DNA of 64,000 bases from NCBI RefSeq assembly GCF_021347895.1, contig NC_067122.1, forward strand, positions 39,366,082-39,430,081, in the 5' to 3' direction. Under the pieces are notes generated by a model. The model saw only the letters and a program-made list of their open reading frames with translations, was not told where the DNA came from and ran no database searches. Below are positions 24,691 through 35,353 of the stretch, one piece after another. Source of the DNA: Acanthochromis polyacanthus (Eukaryota; Chordata; Actinopteri; Pomacentridae). Position 1 is the stretch's first letter; the number at the start of each line of letters is the position of its first letter. A program made the translations under genes and the position numbers.

Positions 24691-26458
24691 ACTGTCAAGT
24701 TAGTGTTTGTCTAATTATTGAACAATGTCATAATTAAATGAAACTGCAACCAGCAGTCACGAGATATGGATGAATAATTGATGATATTCATCCAATAATG
24801 TCAGTTAATGGTCAGAGATTGAGAAGAAAACCTCTGTTAAGGGGTCTTGCTTTCTACTCTCTGTCAACTTTTTCCCCTTCACAATCCTACTTCTAGCTCT
24901 TAAGGTAAAGGCAGCAGTCGCACAGGATTATTTGCTACATTGAGCAAACAGCCAGTGAATTATCACAAAGAGATGTGAAAACATATAAAGAAACCCAGTA
25001 TATGAGCAGATATATTAGGGAGGCTGAACACAGGGAAGATAAATAAGGACGAAATGAGAGATGAAGTGTAATCTATGAAAAGATGAGAAGATGAATAGTC
25101 ATCTGTGGAGAATCATTGAAGAAAGCTGGCAGGGGTAGCAGACATTGGTTAAGACCCAGACCAAAATAGAGAGATAGAAAAAGGGTGTGGGGTATGAAAC
25201 TTTTACTTAGATGCTGTAATAATCTTGTTTGTGGAACACTGGTGGGTCTGTGTTGATAAGCAGTGTGTTGATGATGTATGGAGCCCCACAAATCATACTT
25301 AAGAAAAGCCCCATACTGGTTTTAATGGGTCCACAGAGAGGAGGGAGATGAGTAGATATGTCGAGAGGACATGTTGGGGGTGGGAGGTATGAGAGAGAAA
25401 ATACATTCTGTAAACAAGCCATTAAACTCCTTATTATATGCACTGAATATGCACAGTTCTAGCGGAATATGCAGGGCATGTTTATTATCCTTTTATAGGA
25501 AATGTCAGGGGCATTAAAAAAAGATATATTCTCACATTACTTCAGACAGTAGTAGAGAAACACATATGCACCACTTCAAGATTGCACATGTGGATTAATG
25601 AGTTTAAAAGAAGCACAGCTTTAGTTAGAGAGCAACTCTAGAAAAGGACTGACTTTATAAGAAGAAGTACGGCTACCCAACATCTGTTTTGTTTCAAACT
25701 ACTGACTTTTGTTGAAATGTGAAATTTGCTTGAATCTGTTGTCATTACCATCTTGATATTATTTATAGGTTAGAAGAGCTTGTGAGCTGTGAAAGGGAAA
25801 ACTTGTAGTGATGAACCCATAAAGAATTATAGCTTGAATCTGCAGGTCCCAATAGCTCTTACATTATGTTTTGGCATCTCTCAGCACATTGTCTTGGTTT
25901 TATGACCTGCACCTACAAATGATTTACTCCCATAGCTCTAAAGCCTTTTTGCAGCCTAACCGGAAGGGTTTTTTTTTTTTTTTTTGGCAAAAAGGCTTTT
26001 CTAAACCAGCAGCCCAGCATGCAATCACTGTCAAAGTCAAAGCTGACTCAAAGATACACTTATAAATGAATGCTAATGTTTCTTTGTGGACCATGGGGGA
26101 CCATTTTTTACCAAAACTTTGGGCATGTTCTGACCATAGGAACTGCCAGTGTAAAACCCCTTTCAGGACCAGAGAAAAATAAGTACCTAGGTAATTCTGA
26201 CCAGTACTCAAAAGCTGCTGCACAGGTTTTGACTCTGATTGCTTCAACAAACCCAAACAGGACAACAGCATTCACCATTTTATCTGCCCTCTCAATATCC
26301 CCAGATTTCTGACTGAACTTGAACTAAACTTGAACTTGACTTTGCTTATATTTGTAACTTCTTTCCAGTTCTACACTCAGTGGAGGTATGTCTGTGTACC
26401 ATCACATGCTATGCTGCCTTGAGGCCAAAGATTTTAAGCACCCATTCTGCCTTCAGCA
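24691..26458. other. No gene recognised; spacer between tRNA-like pairs
   Basis: No coding or RNA gene can be seen. The last 100 bp (26350-26458) match 22390-22497, the DNA before copy 1, with 'gtgtaccatcacatgctatg' in both, so that part belongs to a duplicated unit. Confidence 0.5.
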
Positions 26459-26540
26459 GGTAGTGTGGCTGAGCGGTCTAAGGTGGTGGGTTAAGGTTCC
26501 AATCTCTGTGGAAGTGTGGGTTCAAATCCTACCACTGCCA
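26459..26540 (+). tRNA. tRNA-Leu(AAG)-like copy 5
   Basis: A-box (TGGCTGAGCGGTC) and B-box (GGTTCAAATCC) both fit the RNA polymerase III consensus. The acceptor pair GGTAGTG/CACTGCC is perfect, and TTTT follows the 3' end. The anticodon loop TTAAGGT carries AAG. The anticodon stem is poor (GTGGG against TTCCA), so it may be transcribed without making a good tRNA. Confidence 0.5.
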
Positions 26541-26794
26541 GATTTTATTCTAAGTACTTGCAATATCTTTCCATAATGGTCAGATTACAGTGAGATGTAC
26601 CCACAGTGTTGAGTTCTTAGAAAAGTAGCTGTTAATTAAGATATGGTCTGTTTTGCAGTAGTTGAGAACATAACAACAACAACAACAACAAAAGACAAAG
26701 GTCTCATGATACACTTTAATTTGAATAAAACTTTACAAGGATTGCTTGTATGTAGAAAGGAATGAGAACAATAGGAGAACAACACTTTCATCTG

Positions 26795-26875
26795 GATAGT
26801 GTGGCCGAGTGGTCTAAGGTGCTGGATTAAGACTCCAGTCTCTGTGGAGGTGTGGGTTAAAACTCCCCACTGCCA
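26795..26875 (+). tRNA. tRNA-Leu(AAG)-like copy 6
   Basis: The A-box (TGGCCGAGTGGTC) and the anticodon stem CTGGA/TCCAG with AAG are intact. The B-box is broken ('ggttaaaactcc') and one acceptor pair is lost (GATAGTG). No T-run terminator follows directly. Probably a pseudogene; it pairs with copy 2 of the first unit by position. Confidence 0.45.
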
Positions 26876-28485
26876 TCGTTATGTCCCCATAGTTGCAAGA
26901 GACTTATATCAGCTACCTGAAAAATGTGTTCCAAAAGATGTTTTCAAATGACCTAACTGTGCTTTCAGGATTGAATCAATCATGTTCTCTTGACAAATTG
27001 CATTGTATTGGTTCCCAGTAGACTGATGAAGGCAGAAAATGCATTGTATAGGGGAACATAAGAAGTCATACCTTGTTCTTGTTCCTCTGTGTTCAGAGAA
27101 ATGGACCTACATGTAGTAACCACTAGTTGCTGCTATTTTGGTACACTTGGAATTATTGTCTATAATTGCCACTGCAGCCACCAGATTGCCATGTCGTAAT
27201 GGAAACAGAAAGGGTCATTTCTATAAGCACCACCTCATACCTACCTCAAGTTTATGGAGTAAAAAGCCAAATCATGTCTACTGGCAAGTGCTCGCTACTT
27301 TTAAGAGGTGGTAAAATGTCAAAGCTGTATTTACTACCAAGAAACAGATGGAAATCTTTTATGAGTTTATTTTTAATAAACAAGAACTTCTTGTATCGGT
27401 AGCTACTAATCCTGCTGCTCTTTAGAAACAGAATGTCCCTGAATTTGAATCTATCTCCTGATTTTGGTTTCACCTGCTTTCAGTCTAGTACGAGTGCCAA
27501 GGATACAAGGCTTTATTCAGCTTGAGCTCATCCAATCTGACACAGCCTCTTGTTTTGTCAAATATTGAAAATTCTCATGTCATAAACACTCCAATTTTTT
27601 GTACATGTAACACTGTGCTTTAGGCAGCATTTAGACAGTGACATTAGCTATAAGAGGGCCTGTTGATTCCTACATTTAATGAATTCAATTTGAAATAAAT
27701 ATTTCATTTCAGATAGCTGATATTAGATGTGACATTGAGCAAAAAAAAAAAAGTAAAAAATGAGTGAATGTGTCTTTTACTATTTTACTTTTTTTTCTTT
27801 AAATGGCCTAACCTATTCCCAAACTGTTCTCTTGGTTTAATAGATAGGCTGGACTGTTGTAAGTTAAAGGTTTTTCTAATATAAAAGAATTTCGGTCTGA
27901 AAATCTGAAAGAGCTCTCTTTGTGTGGGGAATAGATTTAGTCTTATCATGGGGAATTGAATCTGAATGAGACTAAATTGCTGCACCATTGTCTTGTCCTG
28001 TGATTGTCTTCATTGTCATCTACTCTTGGTTCTTTCTTTCCCCCACCTCATTTCTATCTGATGCCAATTTTGTGTGTTTTGAAACACCCAATAATGGTCT
28101 GAAAAAGGTTTTCATTTGCTATGATTTCCAATAGTCATTCACTGCCCTCTACTCATCACTGTACAACAAAGTGGCCAGACATTTGCCTATTGTGTGTGCC
28201 CTTGTGTGATTAGAAAAGCAATTGCAAGGGAAGAATGAATTCTGTGAAAGGTTCTGAGCTGCAGGAGAACATGTATTGATGACATAAATGCTGTTAGGTG
28301 CTGTATGCACACAGATCAATTTTAAATGTGCATTTGTCACAATGCATCCATGAACTCACATCTAACCATCTAAAATGAGAAGACTATTATTTGAGGGAGA
28401 ATTTTAGCTTTGACAAGTTATGTTCGTCCTGCTGCCTCCGGCTAGCTCCAAACATGTCTATTTTCCTTATTAGAACTTCAGTTGG
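26876..28485. other. No gene recognised
   Basis: AT-rich with chance frames. The stretch just after copy 6 still resembles the DNA after copy 2 ('gttgcaagaga', 'gaccta' or 'ggcctaactgtgctttcag'), so the tandem duplication reaches to about 27000. Confidence 0.45.
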
Positions 28486-28990
28486 GGCTGTACAGTGTCT
28501 GGGTGGTTAGCACCTTTATCTTGCTGCTAGAAGATCCCCAGTTTGCATCCCGACCTTCCTGGGGTTTTTCTGCATGGAGTTTGTATGTTCTCCTGGGTTC
28601 TCCACCTTCCTCCTACAGTCCAAAAAACATCCATCCATCCATTCTCTATACACCGCTTTATCCTCACTAGGGTCACGGGGGGTGCTGGAGCCTATCTCAG
28701 CTGACTCGGGCGAAGGCAGGAGACACCCTGGACAGGTCGCCAGTCTGTAGCAGGGCTACATATATGGACACACAATCACACTCACACCTACGGGCAATTT
28801 AGAGTAACCAATTAACCTCAGCATATTTTTGGACTGTGGGAGGAAGTCGTACAACCTTTAGAAAATCCACACGTGCACAGGGAGAACATGCAAACTCCAT
28901 GCAGAAAGATCTCGAGAAGGTCGGGACACGAACCAAGGATCTTCTAGCTGCAAGATGAAGATGCTAACCACCACACCACTGTGCGGCCCC
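28486..28990. repeat. Inverted pair of fish repeat tails
   Basis: The left arm begins 'ggggctgtacagtg' (28486) and the right arm ends 'cactgtgcggcccc' (28976-28989). Both contain 'ctgcatggagtttg' or its complement. Between them is the phrase 'catccatccattctctatac' followed by 'gggtcacggggggtgctgga', a very common fish repeat segment. The pair is best read as two copies of one repeat in opposite directions, one shortened. Confidence 0.65.
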
Positions 28991-31209
28991 AGGCAAACAT
29001 GACTCAAATAAATGCTAAAACTTTGCAAAGTTTTTATGGTGATAATACTTTGCGAGTGTGTTCACAGGTTTTTCTCTAACTTCTGAAGCCAAATAATAAT
29101 ACATTATAAAAAAAAAAAACTGTCTGCTTTAGTGGAACAAAGCCATTATTATCTTGTTGTGAATTAGTGTTTTCTATGATGAGTCAAATGTTTCCCATGT
29201 AAAAGGTCGATAAGCCAGTGCGCAGCTTGTTAACACAAGCTATTTTGGCTTTCAGAGTCAATGGAGCAGCTTCAGCAAGACCTGAATGTCTGTGTTTGGT
29301 TTGTAAAGAGATTTTCATGCTCACAAATACGAATTGTACTAAAACACATTAGATAGAATACAATTGTGGACCACAAGGGCAAAGGCCTAATCCTTTTTCT
29401 CTACTGTCCCCACTGCTCTGGACGAGTTTAACTTGAAGGCCGATAAGCTAAAGCTTGCTGTGTGTTCTTTTAGCTCTTAAGAAATCTGTTTGAAGGGTTA
29501 TTTTATCACTTTAAGGCTATATTTTTTGGAACTAAAAGAAAACAGTGTTTGAGAAAGGTAAAGGTACACTCTGGCAGGCTTGGTGCTGCTACTTTTTTCT
29601 TTACCTGTTTTATTTTTAAATTCCACACTCCTTTGGTCACAATATTTCATATCTTTTCACTTTCTGTACGTGAGATCATTACAATTCTGGCAGGGAAAGA
29701 GCGACACATAAACACTCACATTCTCTCACAAAAAACGTGTTGGTATGTTGGCCTTTTTGCGCAATAAAGATATTGCTTATTACATCCAGAGCCCACTGGG
29801 GCAGAGGAAAGGTTGAATTAAGGATTTGATGAGATAGGTTGTGACATGCTAGCATTTAACAGAGTAATACCAGTCTCTGAGTTAGCCCTGGCTCGCTCTG
29901 CTCGGCCACTGGGAAAGGTCAGTGGTAATGCTGGCTAGTTAGTTCATATGCTTCACTCTATCTCAATTTCACTCGCTCTTTCTCTCCTCTATGTGAACTT
30001 GTCAATTGCTTATTTTTGAACTCATCGCTTATTTATCCACATATGTAGTAAGTGTTGTTCTAGAAAAAACTTAAAATCCTACATCCTCCATTATAGGGGA
30101 AGCAGAGGTCAGAAAATCCCCATTGGAGCCTGTTTTAACTCTGAATCTTGCCCAAGGACACTTCAGCAGCGGAAGGTGTTTGCTGACACAGAAATCTGAA
30201 CCCCAGCTTAGAGTCTCTAAGCTGCGGCAGCCCCAGAGTGATCAAGCAAATTCATTACATTTGCAGATTCCTTGTTTTTCTCTCTTCCTGAGGTTACTGT
30301 GGGTGATTAGGCTTTGGCGCTGCATTGCTGACAACTCATTGCAGCCTCGCCACCTTTTTAGTGTATCCAGAAAGGTCACTGCAGTTAGCTCATACACTCC
30401 AGGCTGGAAATGTGAAACTAAGAAGTGCTATTTACTGAGATTTACTGAAAACATTCTATGATAATGGAGGGTTTTTTAATTTATTTATTTATTTATTTAT
30501 TTTACCAAACTTGCTAAATATACATCTAAATGCCCATGTTTATTGTGAATAAAGCCCTAGAATATACATGCAGAAGTGCTGTTGTCACCAGTGGAAAGAA
30601 GATACATGCTGTCTGAAGACACATAGTCTCGAACATCTGAAATGTCACAACCAAGTATTTCAATATATGCAAGAAACAGTGGAGTCAAGTTGCTATCATC
30701 TCTTCAAAATGAATCTCAGTCTACCTCTAATTTCAAAATCTTTTGCTGAAAGCAGTTGTACAGATTGTAGAACTGAGGTGTGAAGATGAGAGTAAATTCA
30801 CCCCTTAAACAGTTCAGTGAAACCATTTAGAATAAAAGCAAAGCAGACAAACAGTAGAGATCAGTGATTGGTCATTAGGTATGCATAATTACACTCTATT
30901 CATGCATCTGTCTGGTTGAAGACAAATCAATTGAATGTGCTTTTAACGTCTGCCAGAAAAGTTGCACAGGCATTGAAATGGAAGGAAAAGAAAAAGAGTC
31001 TCGAAGGAAGTTTTTAAAGTCACCAAATCTAGTGTGACTCTACAATTTAGTAACACTGGGTAAATTACTTAAAATACAGTTAAGTTAAATAAATAAACGA
31101 GAAAAGCACTGAAATCTTTAATAAAAAAATGAACTTGCGCTGACCATAGGCATGTGTTATGCATCTGCATGTTATGTATGGATACCGAATCATGTGTAAG
31201 TTACTCTTA
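28991..31209. other. No gene recognised; one short tRNA-SINE-like scrap
   Basis: The piece 'cttgcccaaggacacttcag' at 30147-30166 and the following 70 bp resemble the tail of a tRNA-derived fish SINE, much decayed. A (TTTA)n run lies at about 30478-30501. The frame at 30123-30461 overlaps the SINE-like piece and has no domain I recognise. Confidence 0.4.
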
Positions 31210-31213
31210 TTAA

Positions 31214-32118
31214 AGCTGCTGTCCGGAGTTTCCGTTTGTTTTCAATTTATGTATCATTTTTTAACAAAGCTTAAATGTGTTAGTCTAGTTCGATACTATA
31301 ATATAAAGTTAGAATAACGCGATATGAAAATTTATTCCTGAGCTCCGCCTTCCTCTCATAGACCCCCATGTTATTCCAAAAAGCGCCGGTTGCTGCCGAC
31401 CAATCAAGTTCGAGCTTCAGCTTTGTCATTCTGTCAATCAACGGTTACGCGCACAGCAAGCAAGCCCATGCAGAGGTGGACGAGCTACGCACTACGCAAC
31501 CGTGCGCACATTTGTTTTGCTTGTGGAGGAGAGAGCATCAGGGCTCAGCAACTTCCAGAAAAGTTACCAATCCCACGGCTTGTCAGGCCAAGAGACTGCA
31601 GGACGTTTTTTGGCTCGGGGTGCTCGCCTCGCTCCCCGACCACGGCCTCCATAGCCCGCCTGACGGCTTCGTTTAGATGCCCGACCTCTGGAGGAAGATG
31701 TTGGGGCGTCTGGGACATACTCTTCGTCAGAGGAGTCATGCAATTCTGAACTCTAGATAGAAATAAATAAACAATGCAACACATATACTCGCGTAAATGC
31801 ACTAAGTTTGATAAACAACGTCATCGAGAGGGATACACGAGTGTAATCACATATTGAAACTTCACTAGTTCGTCCTAGCAGATTCATGTTATTTTGGTAT
31901 TAGGACAAGTTAGACTCAATACAGCATTCTAACGTAATTCCTTTATTATTTACTAAATGTAGAAGAGGGGAAAACAGCAAAACAGGCGAGATGCTGCAGC
32001 ACTCCGGGCACTTCTCTCATGTACTGCGTGCGTGCACAAATAAAGGGGCGAAATCAGAGGGAGGGTGGGACCAACAGCGTTTTGGGAGACGCTGCAATTC
32101 AAACTCCGGACAGCAGCT
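31214..32118 (-). mobile_element. TTAA-target element with perfect 18-bp ends
   Basis: The two ends are exact inverted copies of AGCTGCTGTCCGGAGTTT, each bounded by TTAA (31210-31213 and 32119-32122). TTAA duplication is the mark of piggyBac and Kolobok elements. The 905-bp interior is unusually GC-rich around 31440-31740. A piece of apparent coding sequence lies there on the minus strand. No catalytic domain is present. Confidence 0.85.
31545..31750 (-). pseudogene. Exon-like coding remnant, acidic then Arg/Gly-rich
   Basis: One minus-strand frame without an annotated start begins near 31745. It reads an acidic stretch (HDSSDEEYVPDAPTSSS) followed by an Arg/Gly/Lys-rich stretch, and stops near 31560. 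This composition is like the disordered N-terminus of piggyBac-type transposases or a nuclear host protein. A competing frame on the same strand (31545-31802) has no such bias. The identity is not known; it may be a captured exon or the first part of the element's own gene. Confidence 0.35.
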
Positions 32119-32122
32119 TTAA

Positions 32123-33660
32123 GGTCTGTTGATCAGTTTTTTTTTTTTCATCACTTTTGGCAAGCCTTTGTTTTTCGAGTGTTAAAACAACCGTTCCCTC
32201 CATGCTTTTATTTTGAAGATGTATTTTTAATGTTACAGGCTTTTATTTGGTCCCCATTCCAGTGGCACAGGAAGTTTTCATCAAAGATGCGGTTTCTTGG
32301 TATAAGGAAGACGCTGTCAAAGAGTCCGAAAATTCATGTAAAGATGAACAAAAACGGTTCCACACTGTTGCTGTCTAGCAAAGGATGCGTCTAAACTTAG
32401 AAGCACCTAGCTGGAATGAGGACAAGCTCTGACGGTGAAGAATTGAGTGAAGGACAGAAAGGTGAATTTGTGTTCAAAATAAGGCTGATGACTGAACATA
32501 AATAAAGGCTTTGTGAAACAACAAGAGTTTCACCATTGTCTGACTGGGTTTGCTGCATACGTGATGTAAATATGTTGAGGGCTGCAGGAACTGATGGGAC
32601 TCAGAAACACCCCACATTTTAATAATTTGTTCCTTGTATGATTTCCAATTGAAAAATCACAGTCAATCTGACCTTTCCTGAAAATTTTATCCAAATCCGT
32701 TAGTCCATGTTTGAGTAATGTTTCACACAGTGATAAGAATAAATAATAAAGACTCTATTTAAAAGGTGGAAGAGCTCCCTACAGGATCGTATGTATGATA
32801 ATGATGTTCACTAATAACATAATGGCCATTTAATGGACCGATAACATCTGAACTAGGTGAGATTCTGAGTCAGGATTAGGGTTATGTCTTTTAGCTCAAA
32901 CTTCAAGATCAGACGTTTTTGAGTATTTAATATGGTGGACCATAAATGCTTACAGACAGACTAAAAACCAATTGGCCTCTGGTATTACTTGTACATGGCT
33001 CAGGCTTGACATGACTGGTTCATTTTGACATGTGGCGTTCCTCAGGGCTCTATTTTTATCCCATTTCTCTCCGTTGTTTGTACAGACAGATTGGCATAGC
33101 ATCCACAGTGAGGTCTGCAGAGTACAGGTCTGCAGATTCTTAATGAAACAGAAGTTAAATTGAAATGATCAAATCATTTATGCAAAGGCACCATTTAGCT
33201 TCATCTCTGCTTCCACTTCATTTTCAGTGGCCCATAAACGTGTTCATTTATTCAGCTACAACAAGCATAATACCATCAATGAGCCACAACACATGAGCCA
33301 CTCCATTTGTGAAAGCAAACACAAAGTTTTCAAAGGCAGCAGAGGCATTCAATTTGAGAATTATTTGTTCAGTCAGGAATGGGCCAAAAAGATATGTTTT
33401 CATGCTATCTCAGGAGAGGTTGGGATTAGCAGTCAAATTAGCAACCTAAACAATCAAAGTGAAGCAACTTTGAGAGGCTCTTATCAAACCACGAACAGGC
33501 TCTTATCATTTGAAAGATGGAGCAGCTGACACATCCTTGTGGAGTGTGGCTTGTGTCAATCACACAGCATTTTTCCTTTAAACTTTGACCAAAGTCAAAC
33601 TTGTAGTCAGCACAACTGTAAGAAATGCAACTTATTGAACAAAATTATTAAAAAATGATA
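32123..33660. other. No gene recognised
   Basis: No motif-bearing frame or repeat end can be seen. The frames at 32065-32394 and 33227-33529 show no domain. Confidence 0.4.
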
Positions 33661-33670
33661 ATGGATAGGT

Positions 33671-33671
33671 G

Positions 33672-33726
<55 letters not shown>
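33671..33726. repeat. (TG)n then (TA)n microsatellite
   Basis: A short TG run passes into about 20 TA units. The next element starts directly after it, as expected for an element that targets TA. Confidence 0.95.
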
Positions 33727-33728
<2 letters not shown>

Positions 33729-33877
33729 GGGCTTTAGAAAAGTTCTGTTACACGGTTTCTTGATTTTTAGAGATGTTTACATGTCGGAGTGAAAAATTCC
33801 ATTAAATAAACTGAAAGTTCTACCTTATAGGCAGGTGTCCTTAATAGAATTTTTCTCTCCGGTGAAGTTGTATCAAG

Positions 33878-34036
33878 ATGGAAGCCAAAGGAGTTGAGAT
33901 ATCTGCTCTCCTTCATGCTGGCCACAACAAGTCTGACAGAGCCAAGCAGCTGAACATCAGCCGGATGACCGTCCACAGAGTCGCGGAGTGGCTCAAGAAT
34001 GATGAAGATCTTTCAGTGATCTTTCAAGAATGGTGA
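33878..34036 (+). pseudogene. Mariner-like transposase N-terminus (HTH), truncated
   Basis: The 53-codon frame starts MEAKGVEISALLHAG and continues with [19 protein letters not shown], a clear helix-turn-helix with the recognition helix ISRMTVHRVAE. This is the DNA-binding start of a mariner/Tc1-like transposase of the fish type. It stops at TGA (34034-34036). The same coding sequence appears in reverse at about 34068-34150 on the minus strand, where 'gacggtcatccggctgatgt' is its complement. The catalytic DDE/D domain is absent in both directions. Confidence 0.75.
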
Positions 34037-34184
34037 AGACCTGAAAGATTTTCAGCATTCTTTAGCCTCTCCGCGACTCTGTGGACGGTCATCCGGCTGA
34101 TGTTCAGCACAAAGGAGAGCTGATATCTCAACTCTTTTGACTTCCATCTTGATACAACTTCACCGGAGAAAAAATTTGTATTAA

Positions 34185-34728
34185 CCCTTTAAGCTTCAGT
34201 CAATTCCAGCCGTTTTCAGTACAAAAAATCGCTAATATTCTATTTTTAAATTAAAAAAATGACGAAAAATACAGGGAATATTGGACGCACATTGCGAGGT
34301 GCATTTTTTGAAAACGACCGATTCGTGGATTTTACACCGACTTCAGGACATGTTTTGGACAAAATAGTTTACTGGCTTGTGTTGTCTGGATGTAAAAGGT
34401 TGGATTATGGCCATTTTTTGTGGAATCTTTTATTCTGTGTGTAATAATGAACCCGGAAATGTGAGTCGCGCTGTGTGCGTTGAAGCCGTGTATAGAGAAT
34501 GGATGGATGAATATTTTTTTTTGTCGGACAAATGTGTTTTTCTCACCCGCTGTGGTAATCACATCTGAAAGTGGTTTATAGCGGTGGATTCATGAGAATC
34601 TAAGCTTTCCATCGGTGTATAGTGTTTGTATAATCGGGTTTGTAGCCGTCGGACATTCTTGAAATTCCTATGCAAATTAGTAGGTGTACCGCCGGTGGTA
34701 CACCTATGACGCACTGAAGCATAAAGGG
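34185..34728. mobile_element. TTAA element nested in the mariner arm
   Basis: TTAA lies at both edges (34181-34184, 34729-34732). The tips are inverted: CCCTTTAAGCTTCAGT, and the complement of 'gcactgaagcataaaggg'. The flanks join to restore the mariner arm when it is removed ('aatttgta' with 'aggacacctgcctataagg'). The interior segment 34549-34680 is shared with the palindrome at 39303-39918. No transposase domain is seen, so the element is non-autonomous. Confidence 0.8.
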
Positions 34729-34846
34729 TTAAGGACACCTGCCTATAAGGTAGAACTTTCAGTTTATTTAATGGAATTTTTCACTCCGACATGTAAATGT
34801 CTCTAAAGATCATGAAACCGAGTGTAACAGAACTTTTGCAAAGCCC

Positions 34847-34848
<2 letters not shown>

Positions 34849-34897
<49 letters not shown>
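34849..34897. repeat. (TA)n microsatellite
   Basis: About 23 TA units between the mariner fold-back and the next MITE. Confidence 0.95.
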
Positions 34898-34900
<3 letters not shown>

Positions 34901-35307
34901 AGGGTAGAGACTGCGATTTGGTAGAGTTGGAGTTTCTACCAGTAGCGATTGCGATTGGAGTCTCTACCAGGAGAGTTTGCAATTGTAATCTCTACCAGTA
35001 GAAACTCCAATCCTACCAGTAGAGATGGAACTTTAAATCTGACCCCTGCCCTGACCCCTGACCCTAACCTTAACTAACCCTGACCTTTAAATCTGACCCC
35101 TGCCCTGAAAAGTCTAACCTTAGCCCTGACAAATCTCTACTGGTAGGATTGGAGTTTCTGCTGGTAGAGATTGCGATCGCAGTCTCTACTGGTCGAGACT
35201 CCAATCGCAATCTCTACTGGTAGAAACTCCAATTCTACTGGTAGAGGTTGCGATCGCAATCTCTACTGGTAGAAACTCCAACTCTACCAAATCGCAGTCT
35301 CTACCCT

Positions 35308-35310
<3 letters not shown>
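34898..35310. mobile_element. 413-bp MITE with nested hairpins
   Basis: The ends are exact inverted copies for about 40 bp, starting GTCAGGGTAGAGACTGCGAT. Inside the arms the motif 'ggtagagattgcgatcgcaa' and its variants recur in both directions, making a series of smaller hairpins. The centre (35030-35130) is a run of 'ctgaccc', 'taaccct' and 'cctgacc' variants. Both sides are (TA)n. No coding. TA flanks fit a Tc1/mariner-type MITE; hairpin-rich satellites are another reading. Confidence 0.85.

Positions 35311-35350
<40 letters not shown>
35311..35350. repeat. (TA)n microsatellite
   Basis: About 20 TA units on the far side of the MITE. Confidence 0.95.

Positions 35351-35353
<3 letters not shown>

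Larger units (their letters stand above)
33727..34848. mobile_element. Fold-back mariner/Tc1-like element
   Basis: The ends are inverted copies (CCGGGCTTTAGAAAAGTTCT at the left; the complement of 'aacttttgcaaagcccgg' at the right), set directly in TA repeats. Both arms run inward for about 300 bp and each holds the same 5' coding region of a transposase in opposite directions, meeting near 34030-34045. The right arm is split by a 544-bp TTAA element. The result is a long inverted repeat with no catalytic core. The single right arm at 47869-48120 belongs to the same family. Confidence 0.85.

Noticed and set aside
35030..35130. Interstitial telomere repeat ('taaccct', 'ctgaccc')
   Set aside because: The units are irregular, and the tract is the centre of a MITE. 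The similar tract at 41296-41340 is inside another repeat.
34898..35310. CRISPR-like repeat array
   Set aside because: The repeats are inverted and directly adjacent without unique spacers, in a eukaryotic setting.
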